A stretch of 64,000 bases of DNA from Anaerolineales bacterium (GCA_015075405.1 JABTUK010000001.1:372001-436000); one strand, 5' to 3'. Positions 54,633 to 63,639 are shown, counted from the stretch's first letter. The notes: generated by a model from the sequence alone, not told the origin. Program-made: numbers and translations.

Positions 54633-55082
54633 TCAAAATGGAATGTCATCCTCGGTTAAATCACTTGAGGAAACAACAACATCTTCTTCGAGGGAAGAAG
54701 GATTGCCAGAGGCGCCCTGTTCCTCGAAGTCTTGTTCCTCGGAGTTCTGTTCCTCAAAGAAGGTGTTGGGGCCTGGATCATCATTATCGTAGGGGATGTC
54801 ATAGGAGTAAGGGAAGCCAGATTTGGGCGAATTATCACTAACTGGTTCGTCATCGTAGAAGTCATCGTAAAGCTCATCGTAATGGTCATCGTAGATGCTA
54901 TTGTTCGGTAGATTCTCTGGCAGGGTGAAGTCAATAAGTGGCTGTTGTTTAACAACTAGGGTTAACTTGATCTTTCTAAGTCTTTTACGGCACTCACTCA
55001 GGGAGCCGTTAAAAATTATGACAGAATTCCACACTAGTTGCCGGTTATCAGGGCTAACACCGGCAGGAATTGAGTAAATCAA
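54633..55082 (-). CDS. Acidic protein of unknown function, possibly a 3' gene fragment
   Basis: The 149-residue frame begins with a TTG and has a mixed N-terminal domain, then a strongly acidic, Tyr/Asp/Glu-rich tail (DDHYDELYDDFYDDE, EEQNSEEQDFEEQG) ending DLTEDDIPF. I do not recognise it. Directly upstream in the same frame, separated by one TAA, is a 29-codon stretch starting VRKPMWLQANDDLLIHLENG that reads like coding sequence. The gene may therefore have been broken by a nonsense change, or the upstream piece may be a small separate frame. Confidence 0.45.
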   Translation of the reverse strand: MIYSIPAGVSPDNRQLVWNSVIIFNGSLSECRKRLRKIKLTLVVKQQPLIDFTLPENLPNNSIYDDHYDELYDDFYDDEPVSDNSPKSGFPYSYDIPYDNDDPGPNTFFEEQNSEEQDFEEQGASGNPSSLEEDVVVSSSDLTEDDIPF

Positions 55083-55215
55083 CTGGGACTGTTCTTATTT
55101 GGGGTCTGACAAATCTTCCACATGGATTCTTATTCCATTTTCCAGATGGATTAATAGATCATCATTTGCTTGTAGCCACATGGGTTTTCTCACTTTCGAT
55201 GTAAAGAAGCAGAAA

Positions 55216-55650
55216 TCAAACCAGCACTTTGTCGAGAGCCAATTCGTCTGGCTGGGTGAGGTAGGTAATCGGCTGCAATTCGCCGCCGGGGGAGAGACGT
55301 AAACCGGAGAGTTTTAGAAAGCGATTGACCGGGAACGAGTTCAAGATACCCAGCACAATCTGTTGCATTTCGAGGGGTAATTCGGCTAAAGCGGTTAGTT
55401 GAAAGCTGGGTGGCCCAAATTCGGTGGGGCGGATGAGATGAGAAAAGCTAATCAGAATCAAACTCAGCGGTTCTTGATTAGCTCGATTGTAGCGTAGGCT
55501 GATATTTTCCGTCAGGTCAACCCCGATACCCCCCTGGCCCGTTTGAAAAACAATCTCCAAAATGTCACTCTCTTTATCATAACTGTAAATAATAGTTTGG
55601 CCTTCTAAGGAGATTTCCCGCTCGACTAACCAGTTTAATTTATTACTCAT
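55216..55650 (-). CDS. DUF2283-like protein, candidate antitoxin
   Basis: The 144-residue protein has the DUF2283 pattern IIYSYDKESDILEIVFQTGQ, GGIGVDLTENISLRYN and SLILISFSHLI, in a longer form than the usual 60-70 residues. ATG 55650 is 6 nt after the stop of the preceding minus-strand gene (55657). Small DUF2283 proteins often sit next to toxin-like genes; this is my basis for calling it a candidate antitoxin. Alone, the domain function is unknown. Confidence 0.65.
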   Translation of the reverse strand: MSNKLNWLVEREISLEGQTIIYSYDKESDILEIVFQTGQGGIGVDLTENISLRYNRANQEPLSLILISFSHLIRPTEFGPPSFQLTALAELPLEMQQIVLGILNSFPVNRFLKLSGLRLSPGGELQPITYLTQPDELALDKVLV

Positions 55651-55656
55651 CCTTGC

Positions 55657-55968
55657 CTAACCTTTTGGGTGAATATAAGCGCCCCAGGCCGTAACAACAA
55701 AGTTGTTTGATTTACCAGAGGCGTCATACCTAAAAACAACGATAGCGACAATGTGATTAAATCCGTACAATAAGTCCTCGTAAGCTCGACGATAACGATA
55801 CTGTTGCGGGTCAAGGGATTCCTGTTTGCGTTCCCCATATCGCAGTGTATCTAACAGATCATCCAGCCGCCCCGCCAGTTCATCGTGTCTTTCTTGGATG
55901 TGTTCCCAGCGTTCCTCTGTTAGATAAATTTCGTTACCAAACCTATCTTGAACAATCCAGTTAGGCAT
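55657..55968 (-). CDS. PBECR/RelE-like nuclease family protein, candidate toxin
   Basis: The 103-residue protein contains IYLTEERWEHIQERHDELAG near the start and IVAIVVFRYDASGKSNNFVV followed by TAWGAYIHPKG at the end. The ERWEHI..RH signature and the VVTAW end match a small nuclease-like family (PBECR-type, related to colicin E5/RelE folds). The pair with the DUF2283-like gene, in this order and with a 6-nt gap, looks like a toxin-antitoxin unit. AAGATG lies just before the ATG at 55968. No activity can be read from sequence. Confidence 0.62.
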   Translation of the reverse strand: MPNWIVQDRFGNEIYLTEERWEHIQERHDELAGRLDDLLDTLRYGERKQESLDPQQYRYRRAYEDLLYGFNHIVAIVVFRYDASGKSNNFVVTAWGAYIHPKG

Positions 55969-56042
55969 CTTATCCTCAGAAAAAACGCCAGCTATGATTG
56001 ATTATAGCCTTCACGGGCAAAAACACAACACACCCCAGGACT

Positions 56043-58427
56043 TCACCGCCCCGTCTCCACCCACAACCATTCGCCATCCGTACTGAACTCAACCGTACCC
56101 TGCTCGTCGGTGCGGAAGACAATGAAGCCGTGCTCCTCATAGCGTTCCAGCACCTCCGGCGAGGGATGGCCGTAATCGTTATCCTGCCCCACCGAGATGA
56201 CCACAATCTGCGGATTGACCGCCTCCAGAAACATTTCACTAGAAGAGGTTTTGCTGCCGTGATGGGGGCTTTTTAAGACCGTTGCCGGCAGCGGCGCGCC
56301 CTCCAAAACCAGGTTGCGCTCCACCGATTCTTCAATATCGCCGGTCAGCAAAAAACTGATCCGGCCCATTTCCAGACGGATGACCAGGGAATGATTGTTG
56401 GGGGCATCCTCGCGGGCGGTGGCCGGGCCGGGGGTCAGTAGAGTGGCGGTAATGCCCTGGCCCAGGGTCAACTGCATCCCCTGCTGGCCGATGGTCGGGG
56501 TCAGGGCGGCCTCCGCCAACTGCGTTTCCCATTCGCGGTACAGTTCGCTGTCGCTGCCTACATCAGTGACAAGCGCCTGCTCCACCCGATAACGGTCCAA
56601 GAGGGACGGCAGCCCGGCCAGATGGTCGGCGTCGGGGTGAGTGTTGATGACCATGTCCAGCGAGTGATCCCAAAAGGGCATTTCCTGGCCCAGCCGCCAG
56701 GTCAGATCGGTGGGGGTGGGGCCGCCGTCAATCAGAATTTGGCGGCCGTCGGGGGTGGTGATAAGGATGGCGTCGCCCTGGCCTACATCCAGTATCGCCA
56801 CGCGCAGGCGACCATCGGGTAGCGATAACACCGCCAGCCAGACCAGCAGCGCGCCCACCGCTGTCCCACCCAGCCACAGACGGGTGCTGGCCGAGCCGAT
56901 TTCGGGCAGGTGAAAGCGAGGCTGGGCCTCCTCTTTCTCGCGGGGTTGATTGGCCGACCAGACCCCCGCGCCAATGGCGGCGTAAAACAAAATTAGCAGC
57001 CACAATGGGAATGTCCCCAAATCGAGTGAGGCAAAGGGCAGCCGGGCCGTCCACTCGACCATTTGCACCGTCCAGGCCAGGGGCAGCCAGACCAGCCAGC
57101 CGAGCGCCTGGCCCAGCGGCAGCCAGAGCATCCCGGCCAGCGTGGCCAGCCCGCCCACAATCATCACCGGCGGCTGGACCGGCAGGATCAGCAGGTTGGT
57201 CAGCAGCGAAACCAGCGAGAGGCGGCCAAAATGGTACACAATCAGCGGGCCGGTGATAATCTGCGCCGCCAGGGTCACAATCAGCAGCTCGTTGAGCAGG
57301 GCCATGGCCAGGCCGACTCGCTCCGTTTTGAGCAGGCGCTGGAGCAGGCCAAACATACTGCGCTCCAGAGGCGGGACCAACAAAATCAGGCCAAGGGTGG
57401 CTGTAAAGCTGAGTTGAAAGCCGACATCGGCCAGAATGAGCGGATTGAGCAGGGTTAAGACAAAACCGGAAAAGATGAGCGAGTTCAAGGCCAGGCCGGG
57501 CCGTCCCACCCAGATCGCCAGCACAAAAACGCAGCCCATTACAGCGGCCCGGCTCACCGCCGCATCTGCGCCCACCAGGAAGGTGTAAATGATAATGCCC
57601 CCAATTGCCAGCGGCGGCGCGTACCGTTTGCCCAAAATTTTCTGGCCCAGCAGCAAAAATATCCCGGCAATCAGCGAAATATTGCTGCCGGAAATAACAA
57701 TGATGTGGGAAGTGCCGGTCAAGTTGAAGGTTTCATACAACCCCTTGGGAATGCCGGTTTCAATACCCAGGAGGATGCCATTCAGCAGCGAGGCGTAAGG
57801 TTCGGCCAAAAGGCGGTTGATGGTTTGCGAAGCGCGGGTTTTGAAGACCAGCAGCGCGGTCCAGAATGGGTTGCCCTGGTTGCTGGCGATGAGTTCGATG
57901 CGGGGCCGGCGCATCAGCGAATGGATACCAAAGCGGGCCAGATAATCTTTGTAAGAGAAATCCTCGAAAACAGGCGGCGTTTCCAGTTGGCCGGCCACGG
58001 TCAGGCGGTCGCCGTAAAAACGCTCCGGGTAGCGCGGGGCGCGCACGAGGAGCAGGCCGCTGACCGGCAGCGTGCTGTCGCCCTGTTGAAGCGACTCAGC
58101 TTCCAGGCGGAGATTGATATAATTGTCGCGCACATCCGGCTCGTCAACCACCAGGCCGGTAATTCTGACCGGACGGGGGGCGTCGTTGTAAAACGCCAGG
58201 TCGTTTTCATCAAAAACGGGTTGGAAAAAGAGGACCCGGAACATACCGGCCAAAAAAGCCAGGGCAGTGATGGCCCACAGCCGCGGGGCCGGGCTTTGCC
58301 GGTAAAGCAACAGCGCGCCGAGGGCCGGCAGTGCGGCCAACAGCACCAACACCCAGGGCAGGTTAAGCCAGCCGGCCAGGGCAATCCCAGCCAGCCAGGC
58401 CAGGCCAAAGCGGATCAGGGGAGTCAT
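56043..58427 (-). CDS. comEC: ComEC/Rec2 family DNA-uptake protein
   Basis: The 794-residue protein has the full ComEC layout: two early transmembrane helices and a DUF4131 OB-like domain (residues 1-190), the competence domain (about 205-480; NLTGTSHIIVISGSNISLIA and DAAVSRAAVMGCVFVLA), and a C-terminal metallo-beta-lactamase domain (about 530-790; AILDVGQGDAILITTPDGRQ, INTHPDADHLAG, VLKSPHHGSKTSS). It forms the channel for single-stranded DNA entry in transformation, so natural competence is possible. No other competence gene is in the window. ATG 58427 has no strong ribosome site. Confidence 0.95.
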   Translation of the reverse strand: MTPLIRFGLAWLAGIALAGWLNLPWVLVLLAALPALGALLLYRQSPAPRLWAITALAFLAGMFRVLFFQPVFDENDLAFYNDAPRPVRITGLVVDEPDVRDNYINLRLEAESLQQGDSTLPVSGLLLVRAPRYPERFYGDRLTVAGQLETPPVFEDFSYKDYLARFGIHSLMRRPRIELIASNQGNPFWTALLVFKTRASQTINRLLAEPYASLLNGILLGIETGIPKGLYETFNLTGTSHIIVISGSNISLIAGIFLLLGQKILGKRYAPPLAIGGIIIYTFLVGADAAVSRAAVMGCVFVLAIWVGRPGLALNSLIFSGFVLTLLNPLILADVGFQLSFTATLGLILLVPPLERSMFGLLQRLLKTERVGLAMALLNELLIVTLAAQIITGPLIVYHFGRLSLVSLLTNLLILPVQPPVMIVGGLATLAGMLWLPLGQALGWLVWLPLAWTVQMVEWTARLPFASLDLGTFPLWLLILFYAAIGAGVWSANQPREKEEAQPRFHLPEIGSASTRLWLGGTAVGALLVWLAVLSLPDGRLRVAILDVGQGDAILITTPDGRQILIDGGPTPTDLTWRLGQEMPFWDHSLDMVINTHPDADHLAGLPSLLDRYRVEQALVTDVGSDSELYREWETQLAEAALTPTIGQQGMQLTLGQGITATLLTPGPATAREDAPNNHSLVIRLEMGRISFLLTGDIEESVERNLVLEGAPLPATVLKSPHHGSKTSSSEMFLEAVNPQIVVISVGQDNDYGHPSPEVLERYEEHGFIVFRTDEQGTVEFSTDGEWLWVETGR

Positions 58428-58532
58428 GCGGTTGCAATGTTGGCAGGTTGGAGAATTTCCAATCTTCCAATCTGCCGGTTGTAACTCATGTTTTTGTGTA
58501 GGTGAGATAGCAGATTATCTGAACTAAAAACG

Positions 58533-59465
58533 TTACCGGATCTCAAAAATACCGGTCGCAACAACGGAGTCGTTAACGTAAAGTTCTAATTTGTAAAGTC
58601 CGTCGCCGGGCGGGTTGAGGAAGCTGTAAAATTGGGCGTTATCCCCCCAACGCCATTTCTGCTCATCGCGCCATAACTCAACCCCGTTTTGATACCAAAC
58701 CGCAGCAAAATTTACCCCATTCACCATGCCGCTATAAGGGTAAACCGCGTAGACCGACTCGGTACTCTGGGGAAAGAAATCACTGGGATTGATGGCTTCA
58801 ATATTGGGGGTAATATTGGCGGCAAACTGAATTGGCCCCATCCTCACACCGGGGGGAGCGGGGGTGCGCGGGCCAGAAGTGGGTATCTGGGCGATATTAA
58901 CCGTCGGGGTGGGGGTGGGGGTATCTGTCGGTACGGCGGTAGGAGGCAAAAGTGTAGCCGTTGGTGGGGGTAGGGGCGGCTCCGCGAGGGCAGGCTGGGC
59001 GGCGGTGGCCGGGCCAACAGCAGCTTCAACCGCGGTCTCAGTTGTAGAAACCGGTGGCACGGTAGCTGGAGGAAGCGGTGTGACCGTGGCTACAGCTTGA
59101 ACCTGCTGGGCCACAGTAGGCGTTGCTTCAACTATAGGGGGCGCGGTAACAATGATGGCTGTTTCGGTAACAAAGGCAATCGCCGGAGATTCCACCGGGG
59201 GGACGGCAGCTACATTATCATCTACAGGAGAAGCACCGAGGCGCAGCGTGGCTAACCATCCGCCTAAAAACAGGGCGGTCAGGGCGCTCAACATAAAAGT
59301 AGCAATCCGCGCCCGCTGCGCACGCAGGGTTTCTTCTTCTCGCACAATTGGGAAAATGGCGCTGCGGGCCTCGCGGGCCGAGCGGAAAGCAATAAGGGCG
59401 GCAATAACTGCTGCGCCAATACTGACGCCGGCCAAAATCAACAGAAGGGTTGGCAAAGAAAACAC
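58533..59465 (-). CDS. Two-helix membrane protein with Thr/Pro linker and exported beta domain
   Basis: The 310-residue protein has hydrophobic helices at about 5-28 and 52-75, then a long Thr/Pro/Val linker (80-200). A C-terminal domain (about 205-310) follows with FAANITPNIEAINPSDFFPQ, YPYSGMVNGVNFAAVWYQNG, WRWGDNAQFYSFLNPPGDGL and a final TGIFEIR. The last domain looks like a beta-sandwich exposed outside. The start is GTG at 59465, 9 nt after the stop of the previous gene, so it belongs to a short operon. Function unknown. Confidence 0.78.
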   Translation of the reverse strand: MFSLPTLLLILAGVSIGAAVIAALIAFRSAREARSAIFPIVREEETLRAQRARIATFMLSALTALFLGGWLATLRLGASPVDDNVAAVPPVESPAIAFVTETAIIVTAPPIVEATPTVAQQVQAVATVTPLPPATVPPVSTTETAVEAAVGPATAAQPALAEPPLPPPTATLLPPTAVPTDTPTPTPTVNIAQIPTSGPRTPAPPGVRMGPIQFAANITPNIEAINPSDFFPQSTESVYAVYPYSGMVNGVNFAAVWYQNGVELWRDEQKWRWGDNAQFYSFLNPPGDGLYKLELYVNDSVVATGIFEIR

Positions 59466-59473
59466 GCTGGTAA

Positions 59474-60439
59474 TTACTCCACAATCTCGATCTGGTCTGG
59501 CTGCTCGACCACAATTTCCGGGGCATTTTGATACATTTGGATCTGGCCAGTCACTCGCACCAATTTGTTACGATAATACTCTTCGGGTGGGGCCGGAAAA
59601 AGCGACCAGGCATCGGCAAAAATAGCGACTTTAAAAGTGGTGCGAAAGTCTGGGTCAAAGTTCAAAAGCACTACCTTACCCGAATTGTAAGTATCTACCA
59701 CTTGCCCTTCCACGGTCACAGTTTGACCCGCATAAGCCGCGGCGTCGACCCAGGAAATAACGGTTCCACTCACGGCGGCAGGACCTGCCTCCATCGGCTC
59801 AGCCGTAGCTGCAATCTCGGCGGGAAGGGTTTCCAGAGCCGCTGCAAGCGCCGTCGGGGTGACGGTGGGTGGCTGCAAAGCCTGGGCCTGCTGGCAATCA
59901 CAATTGCTAACCACCGGCTGGCCCAGGGTTAAGGCTACTTCAATTTGCCAGGGGTCTTTGATAATAATCTCCGGCTTGCCCTGGTACTCTTTGATAACGC
60001 CTTCAACCCTAACCAATTTACCGGCGAAAAGTGTTTCGGGCGGAGCCGGGAATTTGGGCCAATCATCAGGAAAAATGACGGCGGTAAAAATCTCCTGATT
60101 AGCCAGGCCAAAGTTGAGAAAAACAGCGCTGCCGGCGTTATGAGTCCGCGTTACCCTGCCTTCGACGGTCAGGGCTTCGCCGATAAAGTCGGCGGCATCT
60201 TCAACCGGGATGACATCATCGCGGGGGCCGGTGGGCCAGACCAGCTTTTCAACTTCAGCGGAAGGAAGGGCGCTCTGGGCCGGAGGGGGGGTATAGGTTG
60301 GGTAAGGAGTATAAGTGGGATAGAGGGTGTAAGTGGGTTCAGGTTCCGGCGTGGGCAGCGCTGGCGGGGCAGCAGGCTGGCAGGCGACTGAGTAATACAA
60401 CAGCCCGATCAAAATGCCAGTTCGCTGGATTACACCCAC
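59474..60439 (-). CDS. Lipoprotein with two OB-fold-like repeats
   Basis: The 321-residue protein has a lipoprotein signal with lipobox Cys20 (YYSVAC), a linker rich in Pro/Thr/Tyr, and two similar domains of about 95 residues. Matching pieces are IGEALTVEGRVTRTHNAGSA with VFLNFGLANQEIFTAVIFPD in the first, and AGQTVTVEGQVVDTYNSGKV with VLLNFDPDFRTTFKVAIFAD in the second. Each is followed by FPAPPE. and by KLVRV.G.I..Y...PEI. The pattern resembles OB-fold domains of the thermonuclease/nucleic-acid-binding type. GTG start with AAGGGAG. It leads a two-gene operon. Confidence 0.75.
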   Translation of the reverse strand: MGVIQRTGILIGLLYYSVACQPAAPPALPTPEPEPTYTLYPTYTPYPTYTPPPAQSALPSAEVEKLVWPTGPRDDVIPVEDAADFIGEALTVEGRVTRTHNAGSAVFLNFGLANQEIFTAVIFPDDWPKFPAPPETLFAGKLVRVEGVIKEYQGKPEIIIKDPWQIEVALTLGQPVVSNCDCQQAQALQPPTVTPTALAAALETLPAEIAATAEPMEAGPAAVSGTVISWVDAAAYAGQTVTVEGQVVDTYNSGKVVLLNFDPDFRTTFKVAIFADAWSLFPAPPEEYYRNKLVRVTGQIQMYQNAPEIVVEQPDQIEIVE

Positions 60440-60605
60440 AGCAGCTCCCTTCTTACCAACGGGTTAATATTTTGCAATACGCCCCGTCGCAGCATAGTAG
60501 TATACTTCTGTTAAATTCTGGAGTCAATCGAATAGGGACAAAATAAGGTGGCTCTGATAAGATTTAATTTTCCGGTAAATAACCTGGAAGGTTGATCTAC
60601 TGAGA

Positions 60606-61238
60606 TTACGGACTTGGTTCAGCAGTGGCCGGGGCTTCAGTGGTAGCGGTAGGCGTTTCGGTGGCGGTTTCGGTGGGCGTGGGAGTTTCGGTTGGCGTCT
60701 CGACTGTAGGGGTTTCGGTGGGCGTGCTGGTGGCCGTAGGGGTGTGCGTAGCAGTGCCGGTAGATGTCGGAGAGGGAGTCGGGGTAGGTGTGCCGGTGGC
60801 CGTAGGTGTGTTGGTGGGTAAAGACGTGCCGGTGGGAGTGGCAGTCGGCAAGAAGGTGGCGGTCGGCGTGGGGGTAAGGGTTGGCGGTAACGGTGTTGGC
60901 GTTTTGCTGGCAACGACGGTTGGGAAGGACTGGGTGGGCGTCGGTTCCAGAGTGGCTGTGGGTGAACCGACGACGCGGGTAGCCGTAGGGCTGGGGGGGC
61001 CGTCCTCTGAAGTTGGCAGAGGTGTTTGGCTAACCGACGAGGGGGTAGGACTGGGTAAGGTAATGATAAAGCGAGTGGGGGTGAGCGCATCTTCCAGCGG
61101 AGGAGCGGAGCTTAAGGTGAAAAACCCCAGGCAGTAGCAGGGGATGGTTAACAAAATAATACCCAGGAGAACCAGGTAAATGGTTCGCTTTTCCGGGGGT
61201 AGGTTGTCAAGCCAGTGGACCTTCAACAGGCGCTCCAA
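60606..61238 (-). CDS. Membrane protein with long Thr/Pro-rich tail
   Basis: The 210-residue product has one transmembrane helix at about 20-43 ([20 protein letters not shown]), then about 160 residues of Thr/Pro/Ala/Ser repeats without a terminal domain. It may be a surface spacer protein or a truncated member of the linker proteins upstream. The start is TTG at 61238; no other start fits. Low-complexity sequence makes the functional call impossible. Confidence 0.55.
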   Translation of the reverse strand: MERLLKVHWLDNLPPEKRTIYLVLLGIILLTIPCYCLGFFTLSSAPPLEDALTPTRFIITLPSPTPSSVSQTPLPTSEDGPPSPTATRVVGSPTATLEPTPTQSFPTVVASKTPTPLPPTLTPTPTATFLPTATPTGTSLPTNTPTATGTPTPTPSPTSTGTATHTPTATSTPTETPTVETPTETPTPTETATETPTATTEAPATAEPSP

Positions 61239-61325
61239 AATTGGCCTGAAGACATGTGCGCGAAATCAGGCCCGGATAGTGCGGCCATGATAAGGTCTTC
61301 CAGATGAGATGTCAAAAGCGTGGAT

Positions 61326-61333
61326 TTAATCTT
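61326..61333 (+). repeat. 8-bp target duplication, left
   Basis: TTAATCTT directly precedes the left inverted repeat of the IS and is repeated exactly at 62362-62369. Confidence 0.9.
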
Positions 61334-62361
61334 CGCTCATGTAGGATTCTAGGTGAAAAGGGGAAATATGGTATACTCTGACCATAATTTGTCATAAATA
61401 GGAGATGGACAATGGCCATGCGCTTTCCCCTAACTGATTTGCTGGATGAGCAAGAAAGTTACAACTTTCTGTTGAAAACGCTCCATCCTGATGGGATGAA
61501 ATGTAAACAGGGCCATGCCCTGCCGCCAGACCAGAAACCGCATGACCGCCGTCGTGATCCCATTTTTGATTACCGGTGTCGAATTTGTGGCAACGTCTTT
61601 AACCTTTTCACCGACACCGTCTGGCAAGGTAGCCAGTACGACTGCCGGAAGATAGTGCTGATCGTGCGGGGGGTGGCTCAAGGCACCCCCACCCTCCACT
61701 TAGCGGATGAACTGGAAGTGGACTATGGAACCCTGTTGGAACGCCGGCATCGGCTCCAAAAATTGGCACTGGCACACAAACCGGACACCGCTCTGACTGA
61801 TGAGGAGACAGAAGCCGATGAAATGTTCCAAAATGCGGGGGAAAAGGGCACCAAACATGCTGACCCTGATGACCCCCCCCGCCGACGAGCCAACAAACGA
61901 CCCGGTAAAGGGACGATGGCCAATGACCGCCCTCCGGTTTTGGGGGTGGTCGGGCGTGAAGCTGGTCAAATTCGACTGGAGGTCTGTGACGATACCCAAC
62001 AAGCCACCATTCAGCCTGAGGTCGAACAGAAGACCGAGCCGACCACCACCCTCTACACGGATGAGAGTAACGCCTACAATCGGGTCGCTGGAACAGGTCG
62101 GGGGCACGGCACGGTCTGCCACTCTCAGAAAGAATGGGCGCGGGACGACGATGGTGATGGTATCCGGGAAGTCCATTGCAACACCATGGAAGGCATCTGG
62201 ACCGGCTTGCGTAACTTTCTACGGCCCTTTCGCGGCGTTCACAAAAAAACTTGGCTCAGTATGTGGCCATGTTTGAGTGGTCTCATAATCTCAAACGGGT
62301 CACTCCTGACTTCTTGAGAACTTTGATGCTACCTCATTTCACCTATTTACCTACATGAGCG
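61334..62361 (+). mobile_element. IS1595-like insertion sequence, 1028 bp
   Basis: The element has inverted ends: left CGCTCATGTAGG followed by AGGTGAAA, and right, read on the other strand, CGCTCATGTAGG then AGGTGAAA with a differing 5-base spacer. It is flanked by an 8-bp direct repeat TTAATCTT, the target-duplication size typical of IS1595 elements. It carries one transposase gene on the plus strand. Confidence 0.93.
61412..62317 (+). CDS. IS1595-family transposase, C-terminus in another frame
   Basis: The 301-residue frame has an N-terminal zinc ribbon (CKQGHALPP and CRICGNVF), a helix-turn-helix and the ISXO2-type DDE fold (EADEMFQNAGEKG, TTTLYTDESNAYN, HCNTMEGIWTGLRNFLRPFR). The frame ends prematurely after VHKK, at a run of seven A. 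A one-base shift at this run continues as NLAQYVAMFEWSHNLKRVTP and DFLRTLMLPHFTYLPT, stopping at the end of the element, as expected for the family. The shift may be slippage used to make the enzyme, a disabling mutation, or a read error. Confidence 0.88.
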   Translation: MAMRFPLTDLLDEQESYNFLLKTLHPDGMKCKQGHALPPDQKPHDRRRDPIFDYRCRICGNVFNLFTDTVWQGSQYDCRKIVLIVRGVAQGTPTLHLADELEVDYGTLLERRHRLQKLALAHKPDTALTDEETEADEMFQNAGEKGTKHADPDDPPRRRANKRPGKGTMANDRPPVLGVVGREAGQIRLEVCDDTQQATIQPEVEQKTEPTTTLYTDESNAYNRVAGTGRGHGTVCHSQKEWARDDDGDGIREVHCNTMEGIWTGLRNFLRPFRGVHKKTWLSMWPCLSGLIISNGSLLTS

Positions 62362-62369
62362 TTAATCTT
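62362..62369 (+). repeat. 8-bp target duplication, right
   Basis: TTAATCTT follows the right end of the IS. Its first three bases are the stop codon of the histidine kinase gene on the minus strand. Confidence 0.9.
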
Positions 62370-63639
62370 TGGCCGGCTCGCCCAGCGGTAAAATGAGGTG
62401 AAATTGACTGCCAGGACAGCGCACCGGATCGTGGCCCTCGCTTTCTACCCAGAGCGAGCCGCCGTGAGCCTGGGCGACGCCGCGAGCAATAGCCAGACCC
62501 AGGCCGGTCCCGCCGCCCATAAATTCGGTTTTGCTGGTACTGTGCCGTTCAATATCGCGGACTTCGTAAAAGTTTTCAAAGATGCGATCTTGCTCTTCTG
62601 CGGCAATGCCCACGCCGGTATCGCTGACCGTTATTTTTACAAATGGTTGGGGAGCGGGCGAATTTCGGGCAAAATCGGAATCATCGCCCAGCAGGTCCAC
62701 CTTGATTTCGATGATTCCCCCATCGGGGGTGTATTTGATGGCATTGCTGACCAGGTTGCGTAAAATCTGGGTCACGCGCTCGCCGTCGGCCCACAGGGTG
62801 GGGATATGATCAGCGTCGGCCACAAGCAGGGTTTGCTGCCGCCGGGCGACTACATTTTTGAAGTCTTTCTTGATCTTGTCCAGGATCAATGACAAGCCAA
62901 TGGGCGCATGTTTTAATTGTAATGTGCCGGCCTCGATCCGGGTCACATCGAGCATGTCCTGGACAATGCCCCGTAGCCGGTCCACTCCGGTTACAACGCC
63001 TTCGATAACTTGTAGGGTTTTCTCGTCGGCCTGGGCCATGAAGGAACTGTCCGAGCTGGTCAGCAGACTCAGATAGCCATGCACCGCCGCCAGAGGGGTG
63101 CGCAGTTCGTGCGCGGCCAGGTTGATAAAGCGGGATTTCATGGCATCGGTGTGGGCCAGGGCTTCGTTGGCCTTGGTTAGCTCTTGCACCTTTTTCTCCA
63201 GCCGGTCAACCAGGCGCTCGTTGTACTCGCGCAAGTAGGCGCTTTCCTGCTCAATGGTGATGCTCTCCCGCATCCCACCCAGAAATTCGGCCACTTGCTG
63301 GGGCAGGGTGTCAACGTCAATGGGTTTGGCAATGTAGCCGTTGCAGCCGGCGGCCAACGCCCGTTCACGGTCGCCGGCCATAACTTTGGCGGTTAGAGCA
63401 ATAATCGGAATATCGCTCAATTCCGGCAGGCTCTTGATGCGGGTGGCCGCTTCGTAGCCGTCCATGCCGGGGATATTAATATCCATCAAAATCAAATCGG
63501 GATGAGTTTCCTGGGCAGCTTTGATGCCACTGAGGCCGTCGGTCGCTTCGAGCACAATGTAGCCAACGCCTTCTAAAACCTGGCGCACCAGTACCCGATT
63601 GGCGGCGTTGTCTTCAACATAGAGGATTGTTTTGCTCAT
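62362..63639 (-). CDS. Receiver-histidine kinase hybrid
   Basis: The 425-residue protein has an N-terminal receiver (ILYVEDNAANRVLVRQVLEG, Asp in LILMDINIPGMDGYEA, Lys in IAKPID), a coiled coil (about 130-165), and a complete histidine kinase: H-box FINLAAHELRTPLAAVHG, N-box LRNLVSNAIKYTPDGG, G1 VSDTGVGIAAEEQ, F-box IFENFYE and G2 GGGTGLGLAIARG. It is cytoplasmic, with no membrane helix, and its receiver may take signals from another kinase. The IS inserted at its stop codon left the coding sequence intact. Confidence 0.95.
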   Translation of the reverse strand: MSKTILYVEDNAANRVLVRQVLEGVGYIVLEATDGLSGIKAAQETHPDLILMDINIPGMDGYEAATRIKSLPELSDIPIIALTAKVMAGDRERALAAGCNGYIAKPIDVDTLPQQVAEFLGGMRESITIEQESAYLREYNERLVDRLEKKVQELTKANEALAHTDAMKSRFINLAAHELRTPLAAVHGYLSLLTSSDSSFMAQADEKTLQVIEGVVTGVDRLRGIVQDMLDVTRIEAGTLQLKHAPIGLSLILDKIKKDFKNVVARRQQTLLVADADHIPTLWADGERVTQILRNLVSNAIKYTPDGGIIEIKVDLLGDDSDFARNSPAPQPFVKITVSDTGVGIAAEEQDRIFENFYEVRDIERHSTSKTEFMGGGTGLGLAIARGVAQAHGGSLWVESEGHDPVRCPGSQFHLILPLGEPAKD

